Below the pieces are notes generated by a model, which saw only the letters and a list, made by a program, of their open reading frames with translations, was not told the origin of the DNA and made no database searches. From positions 1,240,001 to 1,304,000 of the forward strand of contig NZ_CP045652.1 in assembly GCF_009557615.1 (NCBI RefSeq): a stretch of 64,000 nt of DNA, in the 5' to 3' direction. This DNA is from Sphingobacteruim zhuxiongii (lineage in GTDB: Bacteria > Bacteroidota > Bacteroidia > Sphingobacteriales > Sphingobacteriaceae). Each line of letters opens with the position of its first letter. Within the stretch, counting starts at the first letter, position 1. A program made the translations under genes and the position numbers. This document shows, in pieces, positions 1-7,853 of the stretch.

Positions 1-228
1 CAAGAATTGAATACGACCTTAATAATCATCAATAACAATAATCAGGTTGTTGATGAAATGGAAATCGCTTACGATGAGATAGCCGAGTCAGCAATACGTG
101 AGTTGACTCTAATTGAAAAGGACAAGCTTAGTATCGAACACTGGAATTATTTCAGTGAAGAACCAACTGTTAAAAGAAAGGTTTACAGCATTCGTGCAGA
201 TGGCAAGCTTGTGCCATTAAAAAATTAA
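1..228 (+). CDS. Hypothetical protein, possibly cut by the window edge
   Basis: The reading frame is open from the first base. The first start codon inside the window is TTG at position 7, giving 73 residues, but the true start may lie upstream. The product is small, acidic and soluble, with a hydrophobic first strand followed by an Asn run and a Glu-rich middle. I recognise no family. Its stop overlaps the stop of the convergent exporter gene by a few bases, so no terminator separates them. Confidence that it is coding is moderate: it fills the space up to its neighbour exactly and has no competing frame. Confidence 0.5.
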   Translation, partial: QELNTTLIIINNNNQVVDEMEIAYDEIAESAIRELTLIEKDKLSIEHWNYFSEEPTVKRKVYSIRADGKLVPLKN

Positions 229-1064
229 TGTTTACGACTGAATACTGTTGTTCCAATACTTGCCATAACAACACATGCGATTGAGAGCCATTGGAAGCCC
301 GTCAGGCGCTCTTGTAGGAAAATCAATCCAGATAAGGCGGCGAAGGCTGGTTGAAGGCTTGTCAATATAGAGAACGTTTTTGCGGGTAAGCGTTTTAATG
401 CGACCATATCCAAAGAAAAAGGCAGAGCAGAAGACAAGATTGCTACTCCTAGGCCCTGTGCGAACAGCAAAGGCGTAATTTTAGTCAGTTGCCCATCCCA
501 TATAGCGAAGGGGATAATAAATGCTGCTGCAATTAGCATTCCGGTTGAAACGGCATCTTTACTATCCATCACTTTGGATACTTTACCGCCCATAACAATA
601 TATAATGCCCAAAAAGCCCCTGCTAGAAAAGCAAGGAATAGACCTAAAGTATCTATTGTTCCGCTGCCCCATGGTACTATCAATAATATGCCAGCGCAGG
701 CTAACATTGCCCATAGAATATCTAATAATTTTCTCGACAATACTAAAGCTAGAAAAAGAGGACCAACAAATTCAATTGTAACACCTAATCCAAGCGGTAT
801 TTTTTGGATAGCCAGATAGAATATTAGATTCATAGCAGCAATCCCTAAGCCATATATGAAGCAATAAAGCCATTGCTTTTTTGTAAAACTGAATAAGTTA
901 GGGCGATTGATTAGGAATAGAATAATTGCTGATAGACCGATACGTAATGTACTTGTGCCGATGGCGCCTAAAGTAGGGAATAGTCGTTTTGCTAGAGAAG
1001 CTCCTCCCTGTACACATATCATAGACGCTAAAGCAGCTGGTACTGCCATGTTTTTATTCTTCAT
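225..1064 (-). CDS. EamA/DMT-superfamily exporter, RhtA-like
   Basis: Inner-membrane transporter of 279 residues with about ten hydrophobic helices arranged as two EamA halves. The segment around residues 95-130 (GLGVTIEFVGPL, then a Leu-rich helix and LLIVPWG) resembles the RhtA threonine/homoserine exporter subgroup of the drug/metabolite transporter superfamily. Family knowledge suggests efflux of amino acids or related metabolites; the actual substrate cannot be read from sequence. It is a single gene, convergent with the fragment at the window start. The Met start at 1064 begins directly before the first hydrophobic helix, as expected. Confidence 0.8.
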   Translation of the reverse strand: MKNKNMAVPAALASMICVQGGASLAKRLFPTLGAIGTSTLRIGLSAIILFLINRPNLFSFTKKQWLYCFIYGLGIAAMNLIFYLAIQKIPLGLGVTIEFVGPLFLALVLSRKLLDILWAMLACAGILLIVPWGSGTIDTLGLFLAFLAGAFWALYIVMGGKVSKVMDSKDAVSTGMLIAAAFIIPFAIWDGQLTKITPLLFAQGLGVAILSSALPFSLDMVALKRLPAKTFSILTSLQPAFAALSGLIFLQERLTGFQWLSIACVVMASIGTTVFSRKH

Positions 1065-1257
1065 AAAGGTTGTAGTTAATTAAAATCTAAAGACAAACGT
1101 TGGCTTTCATTTTTATAAGATTGATTGAATTAACTACCTGTACATGGGTTCATGGTCTTCTAATTTGAGTGCTAAAGATAAGAAATTGGAATGAGGTAGT
1201 GAGAGATTTAGGATTTAAGAATCTAAAAACATAGAGGAGCGTTCCGTATTGTATTAG

Positions 1258-1285
1258 AAAGGCGATACCGAAAGATATCGCCTTT
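1258..1285. terminator. Hairpin terminator
   Basis: Stem AAAGGCGATA / TATCGCCTTT with an 8-nt loop, followed on the + strand by T-rich sequence. It lies 5 bp beyond the stop of the small minus-strand gene at 1290-1442 and most likely ends that transcript. The remaining 1065-1257 stretch shows no gene or motif I can support. Confidence 0.6.
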
Positions 1286-1289
1286 TTAT

Positions 1290-1442
1290 TTAATGGTCGT
1301 CGACTTTATTGGGGTTCGGAGGTAATGGGTTTGTATCCTTCTCTGGCCGTTTGCCAGTGTCATGTTCAACGTCCGTTTTCGTTTCTTCTTCTTTAGGATA
1401 TTTTTTCTCTTCTTTCTCTTTTAACGTTTCTTTTTTACTCAT
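1290..1442 (-). CDS. Small, highly charged 50-residue protein
   Basis: ATG at 1442 opens a 50-codon frame rich in Lys and Glu in its first half (MSKKETLKEKEEKK) and in Pro/Asn in its second half, ending in KVDDH. An AAAGGA ribosome-binding site lies about 8 nt before the ATG, and a hairpin terminator follows the stop immediately, so the gene is a complete transcription unit. The protein is probably intrinsically disordered and cytoplasmic, with no signal peptide or Cys. I recognise no family. The gap from 1443 to the next gene at 1730 holds nothing else I can support. Confidence 0.6.
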   Translation of the reverse strand: MSKKETLKEKEEKKYPKEEETKTDVEHDTGKRPEKDTNPLPPNPNKVDDH

Positions 1443-1729
1443 CTCTGTCCTTTTTAATCTTACAACATACGAATAAGTAAAATGTTCGGTATTTCCATCA
1501 GAAACATCAATTTACGACCCCATTTTTGATTGAGAAGCATAGTCTCACTTGTGATATATTTCTCCTGTATTTCTAAGGGGAGTGAATAACAAATTATTGA
1601 ATTAAAAGCTATGGGCTAAGTAAGAATAGATTATCCTAATTAGTGCCTCCCGATCACTTAGATAGATGTTTTTCAAAACAATTCTCGTTCGATCCTGTTT
1701 CATTAACTAGAAAAACAGCCTTAATTTAT

Positions 1730-2704
1730 ATGGAAAAGCAAAAGAAATCTAATTTCTTTAAAGACAGTTTTAATATTTTGAAAAACTCTGTAATGGGGTT
1801 TATGAACGAGGACAGCTTAAAGTATAGTGCGTCGTTAGCATACTACACGATTTTTTCATTAGGGCCAATTTTGGTTCTAATGATTTCACTGGCCGGAATC
1901 TTTTTAGGTGAAGAGGCTATAAAAGGGAAAGTTTTTACAGAACTCAATGGAATCGTAGGAGCGAGCGCTGCACGTCAGATTCAAGAGGTTATCAAGAATT
2001 TAGAGCTCTCCGGAAAATCTAATATGGCTTTGATTATTAGTATAGTGACGTTAATAATTGGGGCAACAACTGTATTTGGTGATATCCAAAACTCAATAAA
2101 TAAGATTTGGCATGTACGTGCGAAACCTAAAAAAGGCTGGTTGAAAATAATTACAGACCGTCTGTTATCTTCATCTCTAGTGATTGGATTAGGGTTTTTA
2201 TTAGTTGTAACGCTTGTTGTTAATGGAGTCATTCTAACACTTACGGATAGGCTTCTTCGTTATTTTCCTGACATGACAGTGTTTGTAATGGATGCGATTA
2301 ATTTCCTATTGTCGTTTGGAATCACCTTTGTGCTTTTTGCTGTTATTTTTAAGGTATTACCTGATGTCAATATTAAATGGCGAACAGTACGTGCAGGGGC
2401 ACTATTTACCGCTATTCTATTTATTTTCGGGCGATTATTGATTGGCCTATATCTCCAGAATTCGGATACAGAAACGACATATGGCGCTGCGGGCTCTATT
2501 GTGTTAATTCTTCTGTGGGTTTATTATACGGCGGCAATCCTTTATTTTGGCGCAGTTTTTACCCGTGAATATGCGACTTATAAGGGCGTCAGTATTGAAC
2601 CATCAGAGTTTGCTGTACATGTGGAAACAAAAGAAATAGAAAGGAATGTAGATGAAATCCCCCCCGCGCCATTAACGACGGAGGAGACTGTTATTGAAAA
2701 GTAA
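1730..2704 (+). CDS. YihY/BrkB family inner-membrane protein
   Basis: Integral membrane protein of 324 residues with six predicted helices. The family signature is visible near the N-terminus (SLKYSASLAYYTIFSLGP) and in the C-terminal helices (TTYGAAGSIVLILLWVYYTAAILYFGAVFTRE is the typical end of the domain). YihY proteins were once called ribonuclease BN by mistake; their role is unknown, with proposals in envelope or lipid homeostasis. A GTG at 1643 would add 29 residues that look unlike the family, so I chose the ATG at 1730. A hydrophilic acidic tail of about 35 residues follows the last helix. It is convergent with the ATP-grasp gene, with 1 bp between the stops. Confidence 0.85.
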   Translation: MEKQKKSNFFKDSFNILKNSVMGFMNEDSLKYSASLAYYTIFSLGPILVLMISLAGIFLGEEAIKGKVFTELNGIVGASAARQIQEVIKNLELSGKSNMALIISIVTLIIGATTVFGDIQNSINKIWHVRAKPKKGWLKIITDRLLSSSLVIGLGFLLVVTLVVNGVILTLTDRLLRYFPDMTVFVMDAINFLLSFGITFVLFAVIFKVLPDVNIKWRTVRAGALFTAILFIFGRLLIGLYLQNSDTETTYGAAGSIVLILLWVYYTAAILYFGAVFTREYATYKGVSIEPSEFAVHVETKEIERNVDEIPPAPLTTEETVIEK

Positions 2705-2705
2705 C

Positions 2706-3725
2706 TTAATCAGCATCAATTGCGGCGTAGAATTGTTCAACTCGTTTTTCAAGATCCGCTATAATTGCGCCTGAAAAGTCTTTTCCACCAAGTTGTATTG
2801 CATGGTATAAGGCACCGGGACTGAATACATTAACTTCCATTATTTTGTCGCCTACAATATCTAATCCGACCAAATACATGTTGTCGTTTTTTAACTTTTG
2901 GGACACTTGTTGCGTCAGGTTAAGTATGTCATCCGTAATTTCGGCGACTTGTGCTGTTGCGCCTTGATGAATATTACTGCGGATTTCATTCTCCGGTTGT
3001 ACTCGTTTGACGGCTGCGAAAACACCATCAACAATCAACGGTTCCCCATCCAGCATGAAGAAACGTATATCTCCTTTTGGTGCTTCTGGCAAGTATTCCT
3101 GCGCGATCACATAGCCGTCGCGAGCAATGGCCTCTACTGTTTGTTTCAGATTTTGGCGCTCATCATATTTGATCATGAATACGTTTTTTCCACCCGACCC
3201 TTTCAAAGGTTTTAAAATAATCTTGTTGTTTTGTTCTTCTAGAAACCGAAGTACATCTTCATGATTTCGAGTTACCATGGTTTTAGGCCTGACGGATTTT
3301 GGGAAATTCTCTAAATAAAGCTTATTATTTGCCTGAACTAGATTGTCTGGATCATTGATCACGAATCCACCATTTTTCTTAACAAGCTGTGCGAATTGAA
3401 TTCCGCTAGCTGCTGCCCAAGGACGATTGATCATGTCTAATGTTGGATCAAATCGAAGCCATAACACTTCGACATCTGCCAAATCGATACGCTGTTTTTT
3501 GCTATCTTTTAAATACTTCATGAGTTTCTCACCAGAATCAACTCGGCTCTCAGGTTCAACAACCCGACAATGTGCCAAGACACGTTGCTCATCCTCATAA
3601 ATAAAGTCAGCCAGCCCAATATATAATACGGTATGGTTACGCTCTAACGCCTTTAATGCAAGTATAGTTGTGGTGAATTTTTCTTCTTCTTTGTGGGTTT
3701 GATTGATTAAGAATGCTATTTTCAT
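2706..3725 (-). CDS. GshB-like ATP-grasp ligase
   Basis: ATP-grasp carboxylate-amine ligase resembling prokaryotic glutathione synthetase, 339 residues from the ATG at 3725 (an upstream in-frame start at 3752 would add nine residues before the natural MKIAFLINQ start). Visible: the nucleotide-binding segment KPLKGSGGKNVF near residues 172-183, EYLPEAPKGDIRFFMLDGEP near 210-230, and the metal-binding end GLDIVGDKIMEVNVFSPG near 283-300. It is the last gene of a three-gene minus-strand operon, 19 bp after the DUF1704 metallopeptidase and preceded by an N-formylglutamate amidohydrolase homologue. True GshB joins Gly to gamma-Glu-Cys; the operon suggests another peptide-like substrate. Family confidence is high, substrate unknown. 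Confidence 0.8.
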   Translation of the reverse strand: MKIAFLINQTHKEEEKFTTTILALKALERNHTVLYIGLADFIYEDEQRVLAHCRVVEPESRVDSGEKLMKYLKDSKKQRIDLADVEVLWLRFDPTLDMINRPWAAASGIQFAQLVKKNGGFVINDPDNLVQANNKLYLENFPKSVRPKTMVTRNHEDVLRFLEEQNNKIILKPLKGSGGKNVFMIKYDERQNLKQTVEAIARDGYVIAQEYLPEAPKGDIRFFMLDGEPLIVDGVFAAVKRVQPENEIRSNIHQGATAQVAEITDDILNLTQQVSQKLKNDNMYLVGLDIVGDKIMEVNVFSPGALYHAIQLGGKDFSGAIIADLEKRVEQFYAAIDAD

Positions 3726-3744
3726 ACAAATGCTCGGGTTTATA

Positions 3745-5577
3745 TTATTCAACTAGTTTAAATATGGATCCTTTTTGGATGACTTCTCGCCAGCGCGGTT
3801 TATATTCTTCGGACATATACCGAGGTATTAGTGCCGGCGGAATAAGTACACCACGCTGCAAAAGGTCTTTAATAATTGGTAGATAGTCTTTTCGTATTTT
3901 GCCCATCATTAACAATTCAACTTCATGACCTTCCTGCAAGTAGGTTAGAAGCTCGATGATGCCTTTAAGGTAAAGCGCGTCTTTGGTTAATCCTCCTCCT
4001 CGATAAACGCGCATCGTTAGATTAAATGCTGTTTCCGGAAGAAATTGATACTGATCGACCAAAAGATCGAACGTATCTGTAAAAGTATTCCCAAGAAGCA
4101 TATGATGTACGGCAATGACTCTTGCAGCAATAATACGCAGTCGATCGTTATTGAGTCCATTGACAATATATTCAGACAATACGGCTAAACCTTCTTGTAA
4201 TTCTTCATATCCCGGTACGCCTAGACTAAATAAATTCAGCGGTTGTTGTCGTCCGTTGAAGTAGGTCACCACGTGGGTTCCAATCTCATGCTGAATCAAG
4301 GCCATGGCTCTTCCTCTAGTCAACTTATACTCTTGGCTAATGTTCAATGCGCCGCGATTAACCATGACCCCTGAGATATCCTCGCGTACTCGGACAGGGC
4401 TATTAAATTCTGCGTTTTGTTTTTGAAGATAACGTATTTCTTCGCGGGCCATCTTCGCAAAGTCGTTCGCAGAGATAATATCGTCAGACTTCTTTGCAGT
4501 TTCTTCCGGCTCTGTCATCATTAATAGGGCCAATGCTGAATTATAAAGCTTCTCTGATACGTTTCCAAAGACTTGCAAACTGCCGTGCAAGAAATCTTCC
4601 TTCCCTCGGTCCGAAAGCATCGTTATCATGGAGTCCAGTTCGGCACGTTTATCTCTGAAAATATAGGCCATTGTAGGGTCGTAAATGTCTTCGATTCGCA
4701 GATTGTAAAGCCTGCGCTTAACAAGATCAGGATCTACATGCATAGGTCTGTACAGAAACTTTGGAGCCTTCCAGTATTTATCTTTTTTAAATTGAAGCCA
4801 AGCTTCATGCGAATTCAATGGCGTCACCATCAATAAGAAATCAAACTTCTTTGTTTCCTGCGCTAAAGCTTGATCAATTTCGACCATCATTGGAGTAAGC
4901 TCCTGATGTACGTTTATACGTTGTGCCGTAGCATTTAGATGAGTGTAAACTCGAAGGAATTCAAAAAATAATCGAGAGAGTGACTTTGCTAGCGATTCGC
5001 GGTATATTCGCATGAGAATTGGGAGGATATTCTCATTCTCGTCCATGTAGTTCCGTTTGATTGACAGACCGAGCAATAGAATTTGCTTGTTCTGTAGCTC
5101 TTTTTTAGAGAAAAGCTCATTTGTTTCCGGAGGATGCGGAATATGCTGATCCTTTTCTATTCCTACACTTATTTCAAGCGTCTCCATGCGAATGTTTTTC
5201 TCGAGATACTCAGCTAAGGGGAGGAGGTCTTTTTGCGCGACATGGATCTCTATATCGTCGCGCTGTCCATCCTCAGCGGTCCATACCTCGATTAGTAAAC
5301 AGGCTCCAAAATCCGCTGCCAATTTCTGAGCGATTGGACGTATCCATTCTTCTAAGGGAAAGTCCGAGCTCTTATATACCATACTGGCGTTCTCGGTCTT
5401 TGCTAAATCAACTAACATTTTATCTCTTTTTCCTGATTCTGGAACCCGATAGATAAAAATGTAGGGTACAATCTTATTGAATATGAATTTTCCAACATTC
5501 GGAATCTGATAATGAATCGCCGATCGCTTATTGATCGCATCTAGGATGCTCTGTAATGGTTTATTCTTTTCGATCAT
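3745..5577 (-). CDS. DUF1704 / 'QEGLA motif' metallopeptidase
   Basis: Protein of 610 residues with the two hallmarks of the DUF1704 family (often labelled flavohemoglobin expression-modulating QEGLA motif protein): HEIGTH at about residues 430-435 and QEGLA at 461-465. The two His plus the Glu of QEGLA are the expected zinc ligands; eukaryotic relatives include tubulin C-terminal tyrosine carboxypeptidases. The N-terminal 250 residues are a separate, less conserved alpha/beta region. There is no signal peptide, so it acts in the cytoplasm. I chose the ATG at 5577 over a TTG two codons upstream. The gene overlaps the amidohydrolase gene by 17 bp and precedes the ATP-grasp gene by 19 bp, so the three are almost surely co-translated. 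Confidence 0.85.
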   Translation of the reverse strand: MIEKNKPLQSILDAINKRSAIHYQIPNVGKFIFNKIVPYIFIYRVPESGKRDKMLVDLAKTENASMVYKSSDFPLEEWIRPIAQKLAADFGACLLIEVWTAEDGQRDDIEIHVAQKDLLPLAEYLEKNIRMETLEISVGIEKDQHIPHPPETNELFSKKELQNKQILLLGLSIKRNYMDENENILPILMRIYRESLAKSLSRLFFEFLRVYTHLNATAQRINVHQELTPMMVEIDQALAQETKKFDFLLMVTPLNSHEAWLQFKKDKYWKAPKFLYRPMHVDPDLVKRRLYNLRIEDIYDPTMAYIFRDKRAELDSMITMLSDRGKEDFLHGSLQVFGNVSEKLYNSALALLMMTEPEETAKKSDDIISANDFAKMAREEIRYLQKQNAEFNSPVRVREDISGVMVNRGALNISQEYKLTRGRAMALIQHEIGTHVVTYFNGRQQPLNLFSLGVPGYEELQEGLAVLSEYIVNGLNNDRLRIIAARVIAVHHMLLGNTFTDTFDLLVDQYQFLPETAFNLTMRVYRGGGLTKDALYLKGIIELLTYLQEGHEVELLMMGKIRKDYLPIIKDLLQRGVLIPPALIPRYMSEEYKPRWREVIQKGSIFKLVE

Positions 5578-6346
5578 TGTCAAAATAATTCGTTAGAACT
5601 TTTAGCGAATTCAATAGCAATTGCTTGTTTGCCGTAATTTTGCTCGGGTCGGGAGCTCCGGTCCATTCATCCATGAAGTCCTTGCGGAATTCGATTGAAA
5701 CCACACAGCCCGATTCGCCGTATGTTGAATTCAGATACCGATTGAGGTATCCTCCTTTAAATTTAACGTTTTCTCGAATATCGATTGGCTCTCCGTCCAT
5801 TGTTTCTTGTTGCCAGCAAGTCATAAATGTGGATACGAGCTCACGCCATTTAGGTTGCACATAGGCCGTGCCTAAATTTATCTGAGGGTTTGCTTGCTTA
5901 TCGATTAATTCGTGAGGCCCTTCTCTCTTAGAATTGTAACTATGTATATCGAAGACAAAAAAATAGCCGTGTTGTTCTATCGTATGTTTAATCAGCGAAT
6001 CAATTTCTTGATATACGCTAGCATACTCCTTTTGCAAGATGGCGATTCGAGCCTCAGGCAGCTTATTCCATACCTTTAGACCCCATGCTTGAGCCGGAGC
6101 AAGATATATTGCATTTTCTAAATCTCGATTAATGTCAAGTTGAAATCTTGATGTACCGACAATGAATTGATTGATGGGTAATTCGGCAAAGGCGGCAGTA
6201 AATGGATCCTCTTCGCGCAATCGTTCCGCATCAGAGAGCAACATATAGGGAAGAAGTTCATCTGCCAGCTGATGTCCGTCATGTAATGCAAAGGCCCAAA
6301 AAGGACTTTCAACTTGGTTGATGAAGTATTTTGTCATTTGATTCAT
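5561..6346 (-). CDS. N-formylglutamate amidohydrolase family protein
   Basis: Protein of 261 residues in the N-formylglutamate amidohydrolase (HutG-type) superfamily, zinc-dependent hydrolases of N-acylated glutamate or similar acyl-amino acids. Visible: an early HDGHQLADELLP segment, a TSRFQLDINRD segment typical of the substrate site, and FVFDIHSYNSKR in the middle, where Asp and His are probable metal or catalytic residues. No histidine-degradation genes are nearby; instead it is the first gene of an operon with a DUF1704 peptidase and an ATP-grasp ligase, so the classical Hut role is unlikely. A second ATG at 6337 is possible. The 148 bp to the divergent DoxX gene hold the promoters but I see no clear boxes. 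Confidence 0.8.
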   Translation of the reverse strand: MNQMTKYFINQVESPFWAFALHDGHQLADELLPYMLLSDAERLREEDPFTAAFAELPINQFIVGTSRFQLDINRDLENAIYLAPAQAWGLKVWNKLPEARIAILQKEYASVYQEIDSLIKHTIEQHGYFFVFDIHSYNSKREGPHELIDKQANPQINLGTAYVQPKWRELVSTFMTCWQQETMDGEPIDIRENVKFKGGYLNRYLNSTYGESGCVVSIEFRKDFMDEWTGAPDPSKITANKQLLLNSLKVLTNYFDNDRKE

Positions 6347-6494
6347 ACATGTAATTAAGAAAAGCGTGTATAGTGTAAACAGCTTTATAGACTAATAGTT
6401 TGTTCTCTTTTCTAACTAGTAAAAAAATGAAACAAAGTAATAGAACGTTTGTTTATACGTTAATTTAGTATAACCAGTTAAAAAGGAGGTTGTT

Positions 6495-6941
6495 ATGAAC
6501 CTAATCGAACGTATAGAGCATTGGGGTGATGCACATCATCCACGTTGGATTGACTTCGTCCGTATATCACTTGGACTTGTCATTTTCGCTAAAGGGGTCA
6601 GTTTTATCATGGATCGAGATTCTGTAGCTGCACTGATCGAACGTACGCATTTCCAGCTTTCCATTTGGTCTGCAGTGCATTATGTTGTTTTTGCACATAT
6701 TGTCGGAGGAATCTTCATTATTTTAGGACTTCGAACAAGACTTGCCGTTGCACTGCAAATTCCAATTCTAATCGGTGCAGTATTCTTTGTGAACATCACG
6801 CGAGGATTTAGTTTCCTTAATTCGGAATTTTGGCTTTCGCTCGTTGTGTTGATCTTATTGATTTACTTTCTCGTTGTTGGATCTGGACCGATGTCTTTAG
6901 ATAAGGAAATGGATAAGCCCGGTTATAAGCGTAGGATATAA
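6495..6941 (+). CDS. DoxX family membrane protein
   Basis: Small inner-membrane protein of 148 residues with four hydrophobic helices (about residues 20-40, 60-82, 86-104 and 112-132), matching the DoxX/SURF4-like fold. The pattern of an FVRISLGLVIFAKG first helix and a GGIFIILGLRTRLA turn is typical. DoxX relatives are linked to thiol and respiratory redox balance, but the specific job is unknown. A strong ribosome-binding site, AAGGAGG, sits 6-7 nt before the ATG and decides the start. The gene stands alone between divergent and convergent neighbours. Confidence 0.8.
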   Translation: MNLIERIEHWGDAHHPRWIDFVRISLGLVIFAKGVSFIMDRDSVAALIERTHFQLSIWSAVHYVVFAHIVGGIFIILGLRTRLAVALQIPILIGAVFFVNITRGFSFLNSEFWLSLVVLILLIYFLVVGSGPMSLDKEMDKPGYKRRI

Positions 6942-6968
6942 TAGGAGGTGAGCTTATTGAACTAGTTT

Positions 6969-7679
6969 TTAGATTAAATCAAAGGCTATTGCGAATTTTA
7001 AGAACGCCGCAAAGGTTTTGCTTTCTAATTTGTTGAGTATATTTTTTCTATGCGTATTTACCGTATGGACAGAGATATAAATGTGATCTGCAATTTCTTT
7101 GGAGGAGCAACCATTCGCAATAAAAGTGATAATCTCTTTCTCTCGCTTGGTCAGCGATGCATATTTGCGATAGTTTTGTTTGACAAAGTCATAATCATCT
7201 AGCACTTTGTTCACCTTATCGATCATATGTCCTTCCCCTTCAACTTGGGTTGAAATAATCATTAACTGATTTGAGGATTTGGAGCTTTCCGACGTCTGAA
7301 CGAGTTTACAAACGGTAAAGAACCACTTGTACTCTGGGGAATCGCGCAATCTGACTTGCTGAAAAAAAGAATATTGATGATGAGCGTCGCCTTCTAAGAC
7401 ATAATTTTGTATTCCAGCGACTGAACTTTCGACCTCTTCTTTGATGAAATATTTTTCATAATATGCAAAGCCAAGTTCGTTGATTTCTTCTGCGCAGGTA
7501 CCCAGTAGATTGCAACCAAAAGGACTCATATAGGATACTCCGACAGGAATATTCCCTTGCAATTCATGCATCATAATTGCAGCAGGAATTTGTTCGCCTA
7601 ATTCCTCAATATTAATTTTTGAATTTGACACAGCCCTTCCTAAAGAGTCAATATGTCCTGCTATCGGGTAGCTGAGCAT
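6969..7679 (-). CDS. LuxR-type regulator with N-terminal PAS-like sensor
   Basis: Transcription regulator of 236 residues. The C-terminal LuxR/GerE helix-turn-helix is clear (LTKREKEIITFIANG, then SSKEIADHIYISVHTVNTHR, about residues 174-220). The first 160 residues form an alpha/beta region that resembles a PAS-like sensor rather than a phosphoreceiver, since no receiver Asp/Lys pattern is visible. This architecture is common in Sphingobacteriaceae. It stands alone next to the copper operon, so control of copper genes is possible but not shown. There is no signal peptide or membrane segment. Confidence 0.8.
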   Translation of the reverse strand: MLSYPIAGHIDSLGRAVSNSKINIEELGEQIPAAIMMHELQGNIPVGVSYMSPFGCNLLGTCAEEINELGFAYYEKYFIKEEVESSVAGIQNYVLEGDAHHQYSFFQQVRLRDSPEYKWFFTVCKLVQTSESSKSSNQLMIISTQVEGEGHMIDKVNKVLDDYDFVKQNYRKYASLTKREKEIITFIANGCSSKEIADHIYISVHTVNTHRKNILNKLESKTFAAFLKFAIAFDLI

Positions 7680-7807
7680 AGTAGGGTAAATAATGTTAAT
7701 AATGGTTGAATAGAAGTAAATCTTTCGTAAATCTAATCTGCATTGAGGGATATGTCAATAGCTATTTTCAAAATACCTAAAATGAGGTATTAATTAGAAA
7801 TTAAACA

Positions 7808-7836
7808 AAAGAGCCGTATTGGGCGTACGGCTCTTT
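7808..7836 (-). terminator. Terminator of the multicopper oxidase gene
   Basis: Perfect 11-bp stem AAAGAGCCGTA / TACGGCTCTTT with a 7-nt loop, followed on the minus strand by TTTTGTTT. It lies 17 bp past the oxidase stop and ends the copper transcript. Confidence 0.75.
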
Positions 7837-7853
7837 GAAAGATTTGGATTATT

